Below, in pieces: positions 10,856 to 23,803 of a DNA stretch of 64,000 nucleotides (position 1 is the first letter of the stretch; every line of letters starts with the position of its first letter). The DNA is from Pyrenopolyporus hunteri (Eukaryota > Ascomycota > Sordariomycetes > Xylariales > Hypoxylaceae): assembly GCA_902806595.1 (NCBI GenBank), contig CADCXC010000004.1, forward strand, positions 1,488,001 through 1,552,000, given 5' to 3'. A model generated the notes under the pieces. The model ran no database searches. It was not told where the DNA came from and worked only from the letters and a program-made list of their open reading frames with translations. The position numbers and the translations under genes were made by a program.

Positions 10856-11500
10856 GGTGATGGTTCGGAGAGAGAAGCCTCGTGAAAGAGGGCGGAATGC
10901 GCGAAGAAGTAACAGTTTGGTGGTCTTTGCTCAGCTGCGACTCAGGGGTGGGTCGCAGAGAAAGGCAATGGCTAAGATTGATGTGCGAATGTCGAGTGCG
11001 TTCAGCCGGCGTTGAGAGACAGGCGCATTGAATTTTTTATCTTTTTAAATTTTGTTTTCCTATAAGCTTTACGAGTTGTTCGAGTGCCCCGCCATCGAAT
11101 TGACTCATTTTGCTTCGACGAGGCGGGGTGGCTGCTTATCTAATATACGTGCTAGTTGAATTAAAGCATTAATATTTTGTATTATATTATGCATGCATAT
11201 ACACTTTTTTGTGCAGATACGTATTAGATAATGCGTTACGTAACCGACAGACCTAGGATCTCGGATTCAGGTCGGCCCGAAAGTAACTCCCCATCTGACG
11301 CGACGCAGCTGTCCGCATGGATCCAACGGGCGTCCACTCAACGGCTGCAAACCCCCGAGCTCTCCAAAGCTTCATAGAAAGGCAGCCTACCAAACGTCAA
11401 CTCGCGACATTCCTTGCAATTCATCAGCTCCCCCGAGCTGTGCTCATACTCCCATCAGATAATATCATATTACTTTTCATACTCTTGAATTCTCCCAAAT
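10856..11500. promoter_or_regulatory. Divergent promoter region ARC1 / VMA16
   Basis: This 645-bp region lies between two start codons pointing outward. It includes an AT-rich stretch (about 11140-11240). No defined operator is recognisable. Confidence 0.5.
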
Positions 11501-12340
11501 ATGGGCGCCTTAACTTATGGCGCTGGAGGTCTCACCTCTTTTCTTACGGTCGTTGGACTGTGTACGTCAAAACATCCCCGGCCCGGGTCGCCCTGACACT
11601 CAATGGCTGACATTATTACAGATATGCTCTTTACCGGTAGCGGCGAATCCTTCAACGTTCGTTTCGACATTTAGAACGAAATCTTCGATAACATTCTAAC
11701 CGTTGCTTAGGTTGGAGCTTTCCTCGAGAGCGTATCGCCGTACGTATGGGCAGACCTCGGAATTGCGCTCTGCATTGGTCTATCGGTCGTTGGCGCGGCA
11801 TGGTACGGCATATCCCCAACACAAGCATCCATCCTAATCGAACCGAGCCTCGTTAACAAATGCACAGGGGTATCTTCGTTACGGGCTCGTCCATCCTCGG
11901 TGGTGGTGTTAAGGCGCCGCGGATTCGAACCAAGAACCTAATTTCCATCATCTTCTGCGAAGTTGTCGCCATCTACGGTGTCATCATGGCTATCGTCTTC
12001 TCGTCCAAGATCAACTACACGGGCCCCGACGAAGTATTCGATCCGAATAGCTACTACACCGGTTTTGCCTTATTTTGGGCCGGCGTGACTGTAGGAGGAT
12101 GTAATTTAGTTTGCGGTATTGCTGTTGGTATCAACGGCAGTGGAGCTGCTTTAGCAGATGCAGCGGATCCCTCTCTGTATGATTCTACTCCATCCCCCCT
12201 AGCCAGGCCCTTTACTCACAGTCCCCGTCAGATTCGTCAAGATTCTCGTCATCGAAATCTTCAGCTCTGTTCTGGGTCTCTTCGGTCTGATCGTCGGTCT
12301 CCTCGTGTCGGGCAAGGCGGATGACTTTGGCGTGATTTAA
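11501..12340 (+). CDS. VMA16: V-type proton ATPase proteolipid subunit c''
   Basis: Five exons: 11501-11561, 11622-11656, 11711-11802, 11868-12176, 12232-12340; total 606 nt, 201 aa, the usual family size. All four introns (54-65 nt) have GT-AG ends and join in frame. The protein has repeated hydrophobic helices of the c-ring: [20 protein letters not shown], then [20 protein letters not shown] with the following Glu94 in the membrane helix as the proton-carrying acid, and a C-terminal helix [33 protein letters not shown] is the signature loop of c'' subunits. It is part of the membrane Vo sector that acidifies the vacuole. The 35-nt second exon is easily missed; without it the N-terminal helix does not join the c-ring core. 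Confidence is high because each exon matches the family and the frame closes. Confidence 0.96.
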
Positions 12341-15300
12341 CCTCGATTATGTATGAAGGGGACATAGTGTAAGAAAAGATGCATTCACAATCAACTATGG
12401 ATTGTTGGCGTTCGGAAAGACGGTTTCATATCGGGGAAAGCCGCGAGTTCGCCCATCTGTGAACTACTATATGTACGATTATCACTACACCGGGCATAGT
12501 CGGTCTACCAGGGGTTGCTGGAATTGTCACCTCCCGCTCAGACTCCCGCGAGAGGTCATGATCTTAGGCAGATCGAACGAGTATCTGCTATTTATCAAGT
12601 CATCGCAAGACATCCCAAAGCGGACTCGGTCTAGCTACTGATTTGATAGAGTATAACAACTAGAAAGAATTACTTTATATATCAGACGCCAAAGGCGCCT
12701 CTATTACTTGTTCAGGACATATATCACGTAAATCAAACCAACTTAGCACGGAGAGCCGAGGAATATTCACTAAGTGACAGTTCTATATTTCAACGACTAC
12801 ACTCGTGAACCTGCGACGATTATATTTTATGTATTAGGTACATTCCGACCCCTTGCTAACGATCACGGGACGTAAAACTAGGTGATCAATCGATTAGCAT
12901 AACTACCTACATATTGAGGTTGGGCAGTTTAGGAGAGGTATCTAGCTCTGGACGGATAGAGTTCAAGCCACTAATCATCTATATAACTAGACACTCTACT
13001 CTACTTAACCTACGTCAAGTGGTTTTCGCTCTTTCGTATACGCCTGTCGTACTCGCGGTATAATGAGGTCAAGCAAGGGCGTCCATTTCGGTGTTGAGCA
13101 GATCCCGAGGAGTATAACAGCGGACTACAGCCAGCCCCCCTTTATTACCGTCCACTACCCCCAGTCAAGAGTAAAATTTGGATAACAATATACACAACCT
13201 GAACAAGCGGAGCCGAAGGAGCGGAATAGCTGCCATGTGTATGTAAGTAGATAAATGGCCGCCACGTATTCTTCCGCGTCGTCGAGGCAGTTCGTATATC
13301 AACCACAGCGTGTACATTTAACTAGCACAACGATATACCCCCCCCTTCCCCTGAATCTCAGAGGGAAGCATATCTATAGCGTATAATAAACAAGACACGT
13401 ATCACGGCACTGGTTGATCATGAACACCATCCTTCGTATAGCGCCAAGCTCAGGGGTAGTATGAGTTCACCTTGCAGCAAGTGATAGTGTGCTGTAACTG
13501 TATTCTGCGTGTTCGAAGCCGCTTCGCTAGCAGCGATGAAACAGCGGGAATAGTCCAAGGCATGAATCCGCGACGGAAAATCAAGTTTGATACGAGAATG
13601 AAAGTGCCTATCTAGCTCGACTGGTGTGGGTAGTGTCCCTGCATCCACGGCTCAGGAGCCAGTCTGACGTTTAAATCTCGCATGACATAATATTACCCCC
13701 TAGGGACTTCCAGGCGCCCGGACAGGATGAGCCTCGGTTATACCTCTCTACTCAGCTTCCATAAATTTGTGTGGTCGGTTTTGTTGAGGAAGAGCCTTAT
13801 CACTGAAACGAGTATGTCGCTCCGGCACTCGGATATCTCACTCTACCTTCGAGTGTTTTCCATGAGTTTTCCGGAAAGAATGAGAAGGTAATACGCAATA
13901 ATTCCAGCAAGAGCCGGTAAAATATGTTAGATACACGAAATTGGACCGTGATAACTTGTTTGGTAGCCTTTCCGAAGATAGGAATTCCGGCCAAGATCAT
14001 CCACGCCCACCTATGTGAACTGCACTATGACGACGCCCGAAAACCAGCTTCCTCTGCAGTGGCGGGAATAGTTCCCCTAGCACGCCACATAGGCCGTTGA
14101 TTCGAGAATCGCAGACCCATGAGATTTTGGAAAAGTCAGTACGGCAGCGAAAATGGTTAGGAAGGATATGACAACAGTTGTTTTCCGGGTTCTGGCTTCT
14201 CTTCCGGATGAAACCTCACCTCCCTCCGCGCTTTTACAGCAACAACGTGACAGGATCCAGTTGTGATGGAGCCATATCCCATAATTCTGTGAAACCGTAA
14301 GCGAGTCTAGTCATCATTATCAATGTAGGATTCATGTTATGAGCCCTACTCACGCCTCTGACCACGTCAACCAGAACCAGGCACAGAAAAGCCGCTTCCA
14401 GGGAGATGCTGGCGCTCTCCCCGACCAGTAACCTTGCACCCAAATAAGATACTCCTACTGATTCGATAAAAAGGGTGGGAAGGTAATAACGCAAGCGCAT
14501 TAATGCTGCTGGACTATTGCATCAACCGCGTCCCGCAGTTTCGGGGTGTCAGCCAACATCACAGGGGCTCGCCCGCTCGTACCCATTAGGCAGATCATCC
14601 GAGCAATAGACGGCGAACATTACCTTGCGGATCTCCGCAGAGAGATGATCTAACAGGTATACGAGCTTCTCGTCCTCCTTCGAGAGCCTTCTGAATCGAT
14701 CTAAACCCGCCGATTAGGCCCGTATCGTTAATACTGTGTACTATCTCTCGAAGCTGAGCGAGTATGATTCGAGTCTTCCCCACAGCGGGAGCTATCGTGG
14801 AGATTCGACAGTAAGCCGTAGAAACGTTACCAAAACGGCTAGGTATATTAGTTCGAAAGCTAGAAGAAGCCGTACCTAGAACGTCCCATCATCGTCAAAT
14901 AAGGCGCGGTTCATCTAGCTCGCTAAGTAGAATCCCACTACGTTGCATAGCGAGCTCAATACCTGTATTTCACCTCTGACATTGGACGGCGAGGCCTCCG
15001 CTACGAATACATGGCAAGTTGAGGAGGGAATATCCACCAGAGGAAAAGGGGTCAGCATGTGGGACGAGGTAGATAAGTTGGGTAGTCAGGGTCGTATCCA
15101 ATAGAGTGAGATTTCAGGGGCGTCCTCGAGCGAATACTTCTCAAGGGGGTAAGGTGGAAGAGGGAAAATAGCAAGCTCCTGGGGGCTGACTTACTACCTA
15201 ACCCATTGATTAAACGGCCAACGATCGTCTTCGAGGGGAATGGTAGGCTGCAATCTGCAGGAATACTCCAATAGTATTGACAGCGAGCTAAGTATCGACG

Positions 15301-16827
15301 GACTTCCTCCACTCTAACCTATCCATCGCCAAGTAAGAATGATGCAAGGCCACCGAAGGAAGCACCGAGCCCTCATGCAATGGTCAGCAGTAGTGGTTAG
15401 CTATATCAGGAGTAGCGACCCACAGGGAAACACCCGGACGTAACGTTCGAGACGTACAGATTCTTGGTTTCTAGAAATCTTTCTGTGGTATTCGCCGTCG
15501 TGGGAGGGCCAGTCAAACTTCCCAAACATCCATCTGCGATGTTCGCCATTGTAGGGAGAATAGGGTTTCGAGAACAGCCTAGCCATAGTCAAAGTGCGTC
15601 GTAGAGACTGAAAGAATCTACCTGACTCATTCACGACGTGGCGATGAGGGGGGCCGTGTACCATAGTCAGTCGACCTCGAGCGGACGAGTTACCAGTTGC
15701 CGCCTAGCGATGGCAAATAGGCCATGTTATTGGGTCCAAGTAAGGGGTCAACGTAAGGACGACTTGAGTAGATGCCTGATAGGAGAGCGGGATATGCTTG
15801 TCGATGTTGAACTAGCAAGGTCGAGCAATAGGTACCTATCATCTGGTTGATGATGTACCTCAAGGCTATTCATTTCACCATGTTTTGTAACTGGTTCTCG
15901 TAGCGATCGCACCCAAACTCTAGGTCTCCTTGGTTGGTCTCCCGACGATCGCTTCATATAGCATCGCAGTATCTCCGGATGTTATTATTGTTCTATTCGG
16001 CCAATCGTTGGCTAAGGTCGCTTCTCCCAGGCCGGTGAAGCATCATAGTCCCATGTTCCACCTCCTATGGGCGGGTTGAAATCAAGGGTAGACGTCTGGT
16101 CTCCTCCTGTAAGAGTCCGCCATGATGAATGACAGACCCTAGTTGATGAACTTGACACTGAGCGGCTTTTCCGTATCCGACGAGAATATGCCTCCACTAG
16201 AGTCAGCCTAGTGATCCTTCAATATCACTCAAGCATGCCGCTGTAACGTGTCTATCATAAATGGTTCTTTTATTACCGGAGCTCAGGGGTCCCTACCGGG
16301 GAACTATCCATGTGTTCAGGAAAGCAGCACGGAACCATGTCCAAAGAACCTAATATCGGTTCCAGAGTTGGCAGAATTGGAATTGATACGCACTTCCGTA
16401 GGAATAACTGAGGGATATCCTAAGAATACATCGCCTGATATTGCCAATATAGCCTGGGCCAGAGCTTTCAACAACGATACCTCAGTAGATAGACATGGCT
16501 GATCGCCCACTTGGAGCATGGAAGGAAACGAAGTTGAAGCCACTGAGTATCAACGATGAAGATGCGATTTGGGGAGAGTCCGACTCGCTAGCCTAGTCTA
16601 GACGGGTTATTGTATTCGGCCCCCAGCCCCTGGTGTCGAAGACGACCGCATAGGTGACACACTAGGGGGAACTCAGTCGAGCGAATTGATAATAAAAAAA
16701 ATTCAAATCATCAATCCGAGCAACGCGGTTTTATATGCCTCTTCTAAGAAGCAACAATGCTGTAAATAGTTACGGGATGGCGACCGAACCCAAATATCAA
16801 CGGCGCTATCGCCGACTTTACTCAGAG

Positions 16828-16850
16828 TCATCGTCATCGTCATCGTCATC
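16828..16850. repeat. TCATCG hexanucleotide repeat
   Basis: Nearly four tandem copies of TCATCG in non-coding DNA. Confidence 0.85.
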
Positions 16851-17315
16851 AAGGGATTAGAGTAGGCATTCTATCGAAGCCCGCGCGCGCTTTCGGTCTA
16901 CCGGCTTCGTCGGCTACGAGAATAGCGAAATCCGCAATTCCTCCGATATCCCTCATGTAGACGTTTGGGTTGGATTCAAGACGTCGCGTCCCGACTCACG
17001 GCGACAGCGATGCCGAGTGATGCCGGCTCTACGGCAATTGGATTTGAATTAACATGGATTCCAAACGTCGTAGTCGCATTCCTACGCTATGGAAGAACGA
17101 TTAGAAAGCCTGGTTCTTCGTGACGGACGAGTGGGTCGGTTTCGGGATTTGTGACCGGATTCCCCCCGATGCGTAGCCGTTTACCGGCTTTAGGTATAGC
17201 TTAGTTATCCGTCGTGGTCGCGTTTATGAATTTACGTAGGTAAAGATTTAGGTAACATAAATTGTGACTCGTCACATACATGTATTAAGCCACCCCAGCT
17301 GACCCCCACCACCTA

Positions 17316-17341
17316 CCAGCCAGCCAGCCAGCCAGCCAGCC
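17316..17341. repeat. CAGC tetranucleotide repeat
   Basis: About six tandem CAGC units in non-coding DNA. Confidence 0.85.
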
Positions 17342-19635
17342 TCTCACGGAGGTCCCTACACTGTATAGGTACTACGTAGATTTGCCCGTACTACGGTAGG
17401 TAGGGATGGATTCCAGATCTAGCTGACTTAGCATTTTACGTACGTCGTGAAAGACGTTTAATCTTTCTTCCTGAAGTTTCGAGATTCTTTCTACGGACTA
17501 GCTCAGCCCTAAGACCCTCTTAATTGCCAGTGGCATCTTGCTGCAATGACTAATAGGTAATCGTTTGCGATCTATCCATAATGCATGGAAACACATGATT
17601 ACGGGCGATCGAAGGGGTTGGCTTTCACACCCGTTTTTGTCCATGACTCTTGTCGTTTGCATATCGTAACCACCTACACAAGATACTTGCCCGTAAGTCC
17701 GTGGAGATATATGGTGCGCCCGACGCTCCGGCAATGTATGTCAGAATCCAAAGAACCAATCAGTGTGAGAATAGGAGCAACCAGAATTATCAAAGCAAGA
17801 AAGGAAAGCCATATTCTACTTCTACTTACTGCAAGTTTCTGTGTGTAAGTGCCTAGATGATTTATACCTACTAACTACTAATCGAACCTCACATCTTACT
17901 TCTCTTCGCTTAGTTCCACCGCTATTCCTATTCTGGAAACCCTATTCGATCTGATCATTATTTGTTTTCCCGCTATATTTCCGCCACAATTCATGTAGGT
18001 CTAACGGGTAGGGTTAAGTACCTAATTCAGTCGTTCATAGGACCACATAAAGTAGGACAATACACGCCGAGAATATCCATGGCAATACATATAAGTTATA
18101 AGAGTAGAACTTGTTTAACATCGCTTCCCCTTAAACTACAACAGGGCTAAATGGCACATAATCGAGTACATACACCATATATGCATTTACCGAAATGACC
18201 ATTATACTGTATAAAGATAAAAATGGCAACCCCAGGTAGTTTAGTAATCCAGCATAACAGATCCAGTTTAGCACAGACGCCAAGTCGAAGATACGTAATA
18301 TGGGTTTTCTAAGGGGGGTTTAAAAAAAGAAAGAGAAAAAAAAAAGCGTGGAAAAGTGAATATAATTCTTTTCCTTGTTATTACTCTTAGGTCAAGCGTT
18401 ATTGGCGTCTAATACCAACCCGGTCAACCCCCGCCAAAGTCACCCGTTGCCTCGGTCTAAACTAGGGACGCGAGACGCATCGCCGGTAGATCACTTGATA
18501 CATTTAATCTTCTTCGTACACTACGCAAACTCGGACTGACCTGGACTCGAGAACGGAGCGGGATTCCAAACCCCTGAACATGATTTCTCCAGCTGATCTT
18601 CTACGTATTCTAACTGGGGATCCCCCGCGCCCCACTGTATTGTTACTTCTCTTAGTGTCCGTTCGTTAAGCTGAGATACCCTGGCCTGGCCCTACGGCTA
18701 CTTTAGGTAGTCCCCCGGGTTTGCATCGTCGCCCGTGTATGTACGAAACATCCGCAGTCTTTTTATGCCTGTTGTTCGAATCTATACTAAGAATAGCCCT
18801 ATGCGGTTACTTCCGTCTGTCAAGCCTGACCTCATCTTTCATGGCGTCCTCTTGTACAGTACCTCGTGCGTATTTCTAATACATCCAGGTAATGTTAATG
18901 ACGTCCGGCCCGAGTGAGACTACTACCTCCGTCCAAGTATGAGTCTTCTTTAGGTAAAAACGCATCCCCGTTCTGGATACCAATAGTATGGTCTCGTCTA
19001 ATTAAGGTAGTCTTCCAGTGCTACTCTTACAGCTTGGTTGCAATTAGCCACACTTGGAAGACGCAGGTTGTACATATAGTGGGCACCGTCCCATTCGCCT
19101 CATAGGGGGGGGCTTAACCATTTTTGTTAGAACCTCCCGAGTAGTTATTATGCAAGCGTCTTCCTGAGTGACAACTATATTACGGCTGTAACGCCTGCGG
19201 ATATGTTTGACATGCCTTGACGTGTCGTGCCTCAAGTCTATAGAAGTCTCTCTCGTTGGGTAGGATTAGCGACTAGACTATCAGCACAATTGGTTCGGCA
19301 TTAGTCTGCGCGTGGCGGTCAGGAGACGTTGTTGCTATTCAGTTATGAAAGAGTCGATAAGTAGCATTGTGGGATTTACTACCTAAGATCCAGTTGTCGC
19401 CCCTGTCAAGGTCCCGGGGTACTATACTACCTGCCTACGTTCCCAGCCGTTGGGTCGACTGCAACAGCAAGTGTGCCCAGTCCCTCTGGTTCCAGGGTTA
19501 TTTCGACGGAAACAGCCGCTCTTACGCGCTCGATTACTAGGTATTATTACCCTAGTTAATGCTTACCCTCGCCTTGAACGATAACCCATAAGTCAGGGGG
19601 GATCTCCGTCTCGGCCAGGTCCTCGGGTTTGCCAC

Positions 19636-21748
19636 ATGAATTACACAAGGAAGCGTATGCTACCCCATCCATTCCCCGAACGACTTACTTGACCATGAAC
19701 TTAACGAAAACCAGGCGCACTCCTTGCCTGCGACTTCTGCAGGTAACTCACTCCCACCGATTCGACCCAAGCCCGTCTCAAATCTAACATAGATTAGGCA
19801 TCGGAAACGGAGATGCGATGGAAAGAAGCCGTGTTCGACCTGCAGGGATTCAAATGCCGATTGCGTATACAAAGAATTGCCCTTCGACAGGTATTTTCTT
19901 TTGCTTCAACCCTCTTCGCAGATTCGAGCCACACCCATGCTAATCTCGTATTGTAGAGTTGAAGACTCAAGCCCTACGGCTGTGATCGATCGACTTGCCC
20001 GAATAGAATCACTACTCGAACATCAGAGCCAACAGATTAACCAGCTCAGCACTCGTTCTAGTCCCATCTCATATCCCACGAGCCAGGCCGACTACTTCAC
20101 CGCATACCAACAGCAATCGGACTACTTGCCTTCAACTTCGGCTGGGATCGATCCGCAGCCCGACTCGCCACAATTTCTAATCCCGAAAGGTCACGGCACC
20201 CTTCCGGTCGCTCTCCTCTCGTTGCCAAAGGTGCGGGATTTGCTCGGGGAGTATCCAAGAGACTATTTCTTCGAGTTAGAACAGAAATTACCCCTACCAG
20301 GGCTCCTCGGGAGTCTCTATGATAGCCCTCTCGTCTGGCCGCCTCTCGACCACGATATCCTAGATGCGTTAGCCGAAAACTATTTCCGGAATGTCCATCC
20401 TCACCACCCGCTTTTTACGCCGAATATATTCAAGTCGTGGCAGGCCCGACTGATTCAGGGAAAAGACATGGAAGACATCGAGACCTCGATATGTTTCTGT
20501 GTCTACGCTTTGGGTGCGATCTGTCTAGACCGAGATGGTAGTTACGACAGCGACGAAGCGTTAGGTATTCACTTCTTCCAGCCAGCGCTGCGAATGATCC
20601 TGCACAAGGTAGTATGGGATTTCCGACCCAGCATAGGCCTTTGCCAGGCTTTACTACTCGCAGCCTCATATTTTGCTCATTTAGGAAGACCTCTTCATAG
20701 CTGGAGAATGGCGCAGTTTTCGTCTCGGTTGTTTTTAAATCTTGTTGAGAGGTGACGGATAACCCCTTAAGCAGCGAATGATCCTAGCTAACCCATAGAA
20801 GCCGTAAAAACCACTTATCGAGCGCTGAATTCGAGGAGGGTGAGCTCAGGACATTTTGGCAGTGTTTCACGGTGGAATGGTACGGCAATCCGAAATTCAC
20901 GAGCTTACCATCTGTTGCATACCTACTTACTCCGGCTACCTAGCGATCGTATTGCCGAACTCGACGTCCCTCGGAGTGGGATCGAGCCTCTGGGCGACCG
21001 AATGCGACTTCCGCATAACACTGACCCGACTGACAACGAGAATATTATTTACTTCATCGCCGAGCATGCTATTCGCCGGCTCCTGAACCGTATACACAAT
21101 TCTCTCTACGGCCCGGATATCGCGGAAACGAGTCCGAACCCGATGGTTCCCACAAGCCCAAACCAAGCTTGGCAGAGTTTAGGTCTTCAGAAACTGTTAG
21201 CTCTTAGTGCGGAACTGAATAGACAGTTAGAAGAATGGTACATCTCCATACCGGATTATCTACGACCTCCAAAGGGGACTTTACCGCTGCCGAACGATCG
21301 CGCCCGGGTCCTCAGACTTCGATATTACGTCGCAAAACAAATCATTTACCGACCTTTCCTCCTTCACATGATCTCCCGATACCACGAAGGCCAATCCCCG
21401 GCAAGCCCTTCCATGTTGAGCCCCGATCCGTATAGCGAGTCGCCCGTTTTCTTGGAAAAGTGCGAGACCTGCATTGATTCTTGCGCTACGTACCTCTACA
21501 ACTCGTTGGACATGATCGACAAGCGCTCCCCTTACCTATGGACGTTCTCGCAGACCTGCATGGCCAGCTTCCTGATGCTATGGTTGGCGGATAGCACGCC
21601 TATGTTGCATCCCTACGTTCCGCATATGCAGTCGGTCCAGAGCATGGTGATCGCCAAGATGCGCAAGTGGGCGACGGAAGATTCCAGCTTTGCTGCCGAG
21701 GCGCATATTATCGAACGACTTGCTTTTTCCGATTCGATGGAAGCTTAA
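19636..21748 (+). CDS. Zn2Cys6 fungal-specific transcription factor
   Basis: Six exons: 19636-19654, 19715-19742, 19798-19890, 19957-20751, 20799-20879, 20944-21748; 1821 nt, 606 aa. Exons 1-3 are tiny but together build a textbook zinc cluster: C12-x2-C15-x6-C22-x5-C28-x2-C31-x6-C38 with the basic run CRHRKRRC. A short coiled-coil-like linker (residues about 52-72, VIDRLARIESLLEHQSQQI) suits dimerisation. Residues about 150-420 carry the fungal-specific regulatory domain (YFRNVHPHHPLFTP, then ECDRIAELDVPRSGIEPLGD across the exon 5/6 junction). Introns are 47-66 nt. Intron 2 has two close acceptors (AG at 19792 and 19797); only the second keeps the frame. It acts in the nucleus as a DNA-binding regulator; the target pathway cannot be told. 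It stands alone between gene-poor flanks, with no enzyme cluster beside it. Confidence 0.93.
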
Positions 21749-22376
21749 AGGGGGGAGGCACTCGGTTACTCTGCTTTTGGATCGTTCGGGCTTGGAAACG
21801 ATATGCCTACCTCAAACCAACCAAGGTATTGTAAAAGAAGCTTGGATACCCCGCTATCTCCGTTAGAACTAGAGGCTAAAACCCAGCAAGGAAGCAAATC
21901 TCGACTCTGCATAGCATAGTATAGCATAGCATACGGTGGGAAACGTTCGTGCGCAGTACGGATAGGGTTAATGATCATTAGCGGTGAGCTGGAAATAGAA
22001 CAAGATAGTATAGAGCTGCGGACAGTCGGATCTAATTTCATTTCGTCTCATTGGACCCCCACGATAGCTGAGATGTGGTTAGGAATGCATTAGTGAGGCG
22101 CGCGTACCCCCGTTACTCTCAATCCCACCTGGTCGCTTGGCTGATTTGGTAATTGCGGAATAATTGTCAGCAAAGATCCCGCATATAGAAAAGGTCCAAG
22201 AGACTTAGGATTAGGTACAAGAGGAAAATTTTGCATTAATCGGGATGACGTCGTTCCCGCTCGGCCGATAGGCGCCTATACCACAGCACCGGGACCACGC
22301 TAAGGTCGGCTTATGTAATTACCTAATGCGCCTCAAATCAAATCCCAACGACGGGGATTTGCTTATCTCCTGGATA

Positions 22377-22406
22377 CGTACCTAGGTACCTACCTACCTA
22401 GGTACA
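22377..22406. repeat. CCTAGGTACCTA-type repeat cluster
   Basis: Overlapping CCTAGG/GGTACC palindromic words alternate with CTAC units. It is one of at least a dozen similar intergenic clusters in the window. Confidence 0.8.
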
Positions 22407-23763
22407 TATCACTACCTACACCTACGGACTTTTCACCTCCGAATATATGCCGACTCCGAAAAAACAACATTATTTCCTCTCATCCAGGTCGTTGTCAGTC
22501 ATCGCCAACGGAGGGATTCGGGATCGACCGCGACGATACTCCATACTGAAGACTTCAAGTGTGATGTCGCGACCTACGTAGTATTTGATGTGAGACATTC
22601 ATTCTCATCCTCATTCTCCTTGTTCTCTTCCCTTCCACGTAAGACGAATTCACGAAACTGGATTACCACCCCGCGCCCGAACGCGGAAGCGGCCCCGATT
22701 ATAGCGATCTGATTCGCGGCAGCTCACGATGATGACTTGGAGAGCGCGCGGCGTGTGACCTCATTCTTGACATGCCAACGCGTGCTGCCGTCATCCCAAA
22801 GCCGCAGCTTCCCGGCCGCTCGGCGTTCCCAGCCGAAATACCAAGAACCTAGACTTGAGAAGCCCTGATTCCATATTATCTTCTATCCACCTATACGATA
22901 TTCCACCCCGCGCTGAATGCTACTCAGGAATGCCGCCAAGTTCTAGAGTCCCGTGTTACCTCTTCGCCTACACCGCCCCGATGGGAGTCATTGCGCGAAG
23001 CTGTCTGGACATTAGGCACCAGATGGTAGGGCCCGGCACCTCCGGCAGGGACGACGTGCTGACGGGGTCGCCATCTCTCCCCCGCGCGACAGGTGGAACA
23101 AGACCTTGCTGCCATGCAGTCAGACCCTGAATCTCAGCCTTAAACTAAAAAGCCCTTGCCACTGTGTGCTGACCGCGTCTGCTAGCGGCATCACGTAGAT
23201 AACTTCTCACCCGTGTATTGAAAATGTTGGGAGGGGAGCCGATCAGTGTAATCAGTTCATATCGCATTCGGACCCATATGCTGGAATACGACGGTGAGAT
23301 ATTGCCACGGGACTCGGGCTCATTAACCTACTTTTCCATATCGAGTATGTGTTGCCGTACAACTCATCTCTCGAAAAGTAACCTGTGTTCTCACAAAGTT
23401 CTAGAATAATGGATAGGTAGACGGATAGGCACAGATGTGGAAGTATTACATACATCAAGTACCAACTCCGCCGACAGAGGGCGAGCCAATGAGCACGATA
23501 TGCAGTGTGCATTATGCCGAGCCTCACTCGATACCCTTTCCGAGACCGAGGGGCTTTGATCACAGCCCAGGCCTAATAACGGCCACGAGAGATATGGAAA
23601 GCTATACGCGTCATATAAGCAATTATCCGACTCAAAACATCCACCGAAACTTGAAAATATCTTCGACAGAAAAGAACTGGGAATCTTATTCGCCATAGAA
23701 AAGGTTTAAACAGCTGCTGAATCCTAGATTGGCGGTCCTCCCCTCACACACTCAACGTCCCTA

Positions 23764-23803
23764 GACAGCTAGAGGGACAGCTAGAGGGACAGCTAGAGGG
23801 ACA
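23764..23803. repeat. 12-bp tandem repeat, three copies
   Basis: Three perfect head-to-tail copies of GACAGCTAGAGG plus the start of a fourth, in non-coding DNA. Confidence 0.9.

Larger units (their letters stand above)
12341..19635. other. 7.3-kb gene-poor region
   Basis: No gene with a convincing exon chain is seen. There are simple repeats (about 16828-16850 and 17316-17341), TAGGTA words near 17240, and scattered minus-strand open frames between 13.4 and 16.6 kb, some hydrophobic, that may be remnants of a decayed gene. None shows a diagnostic motif. Confidence 0.5.
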
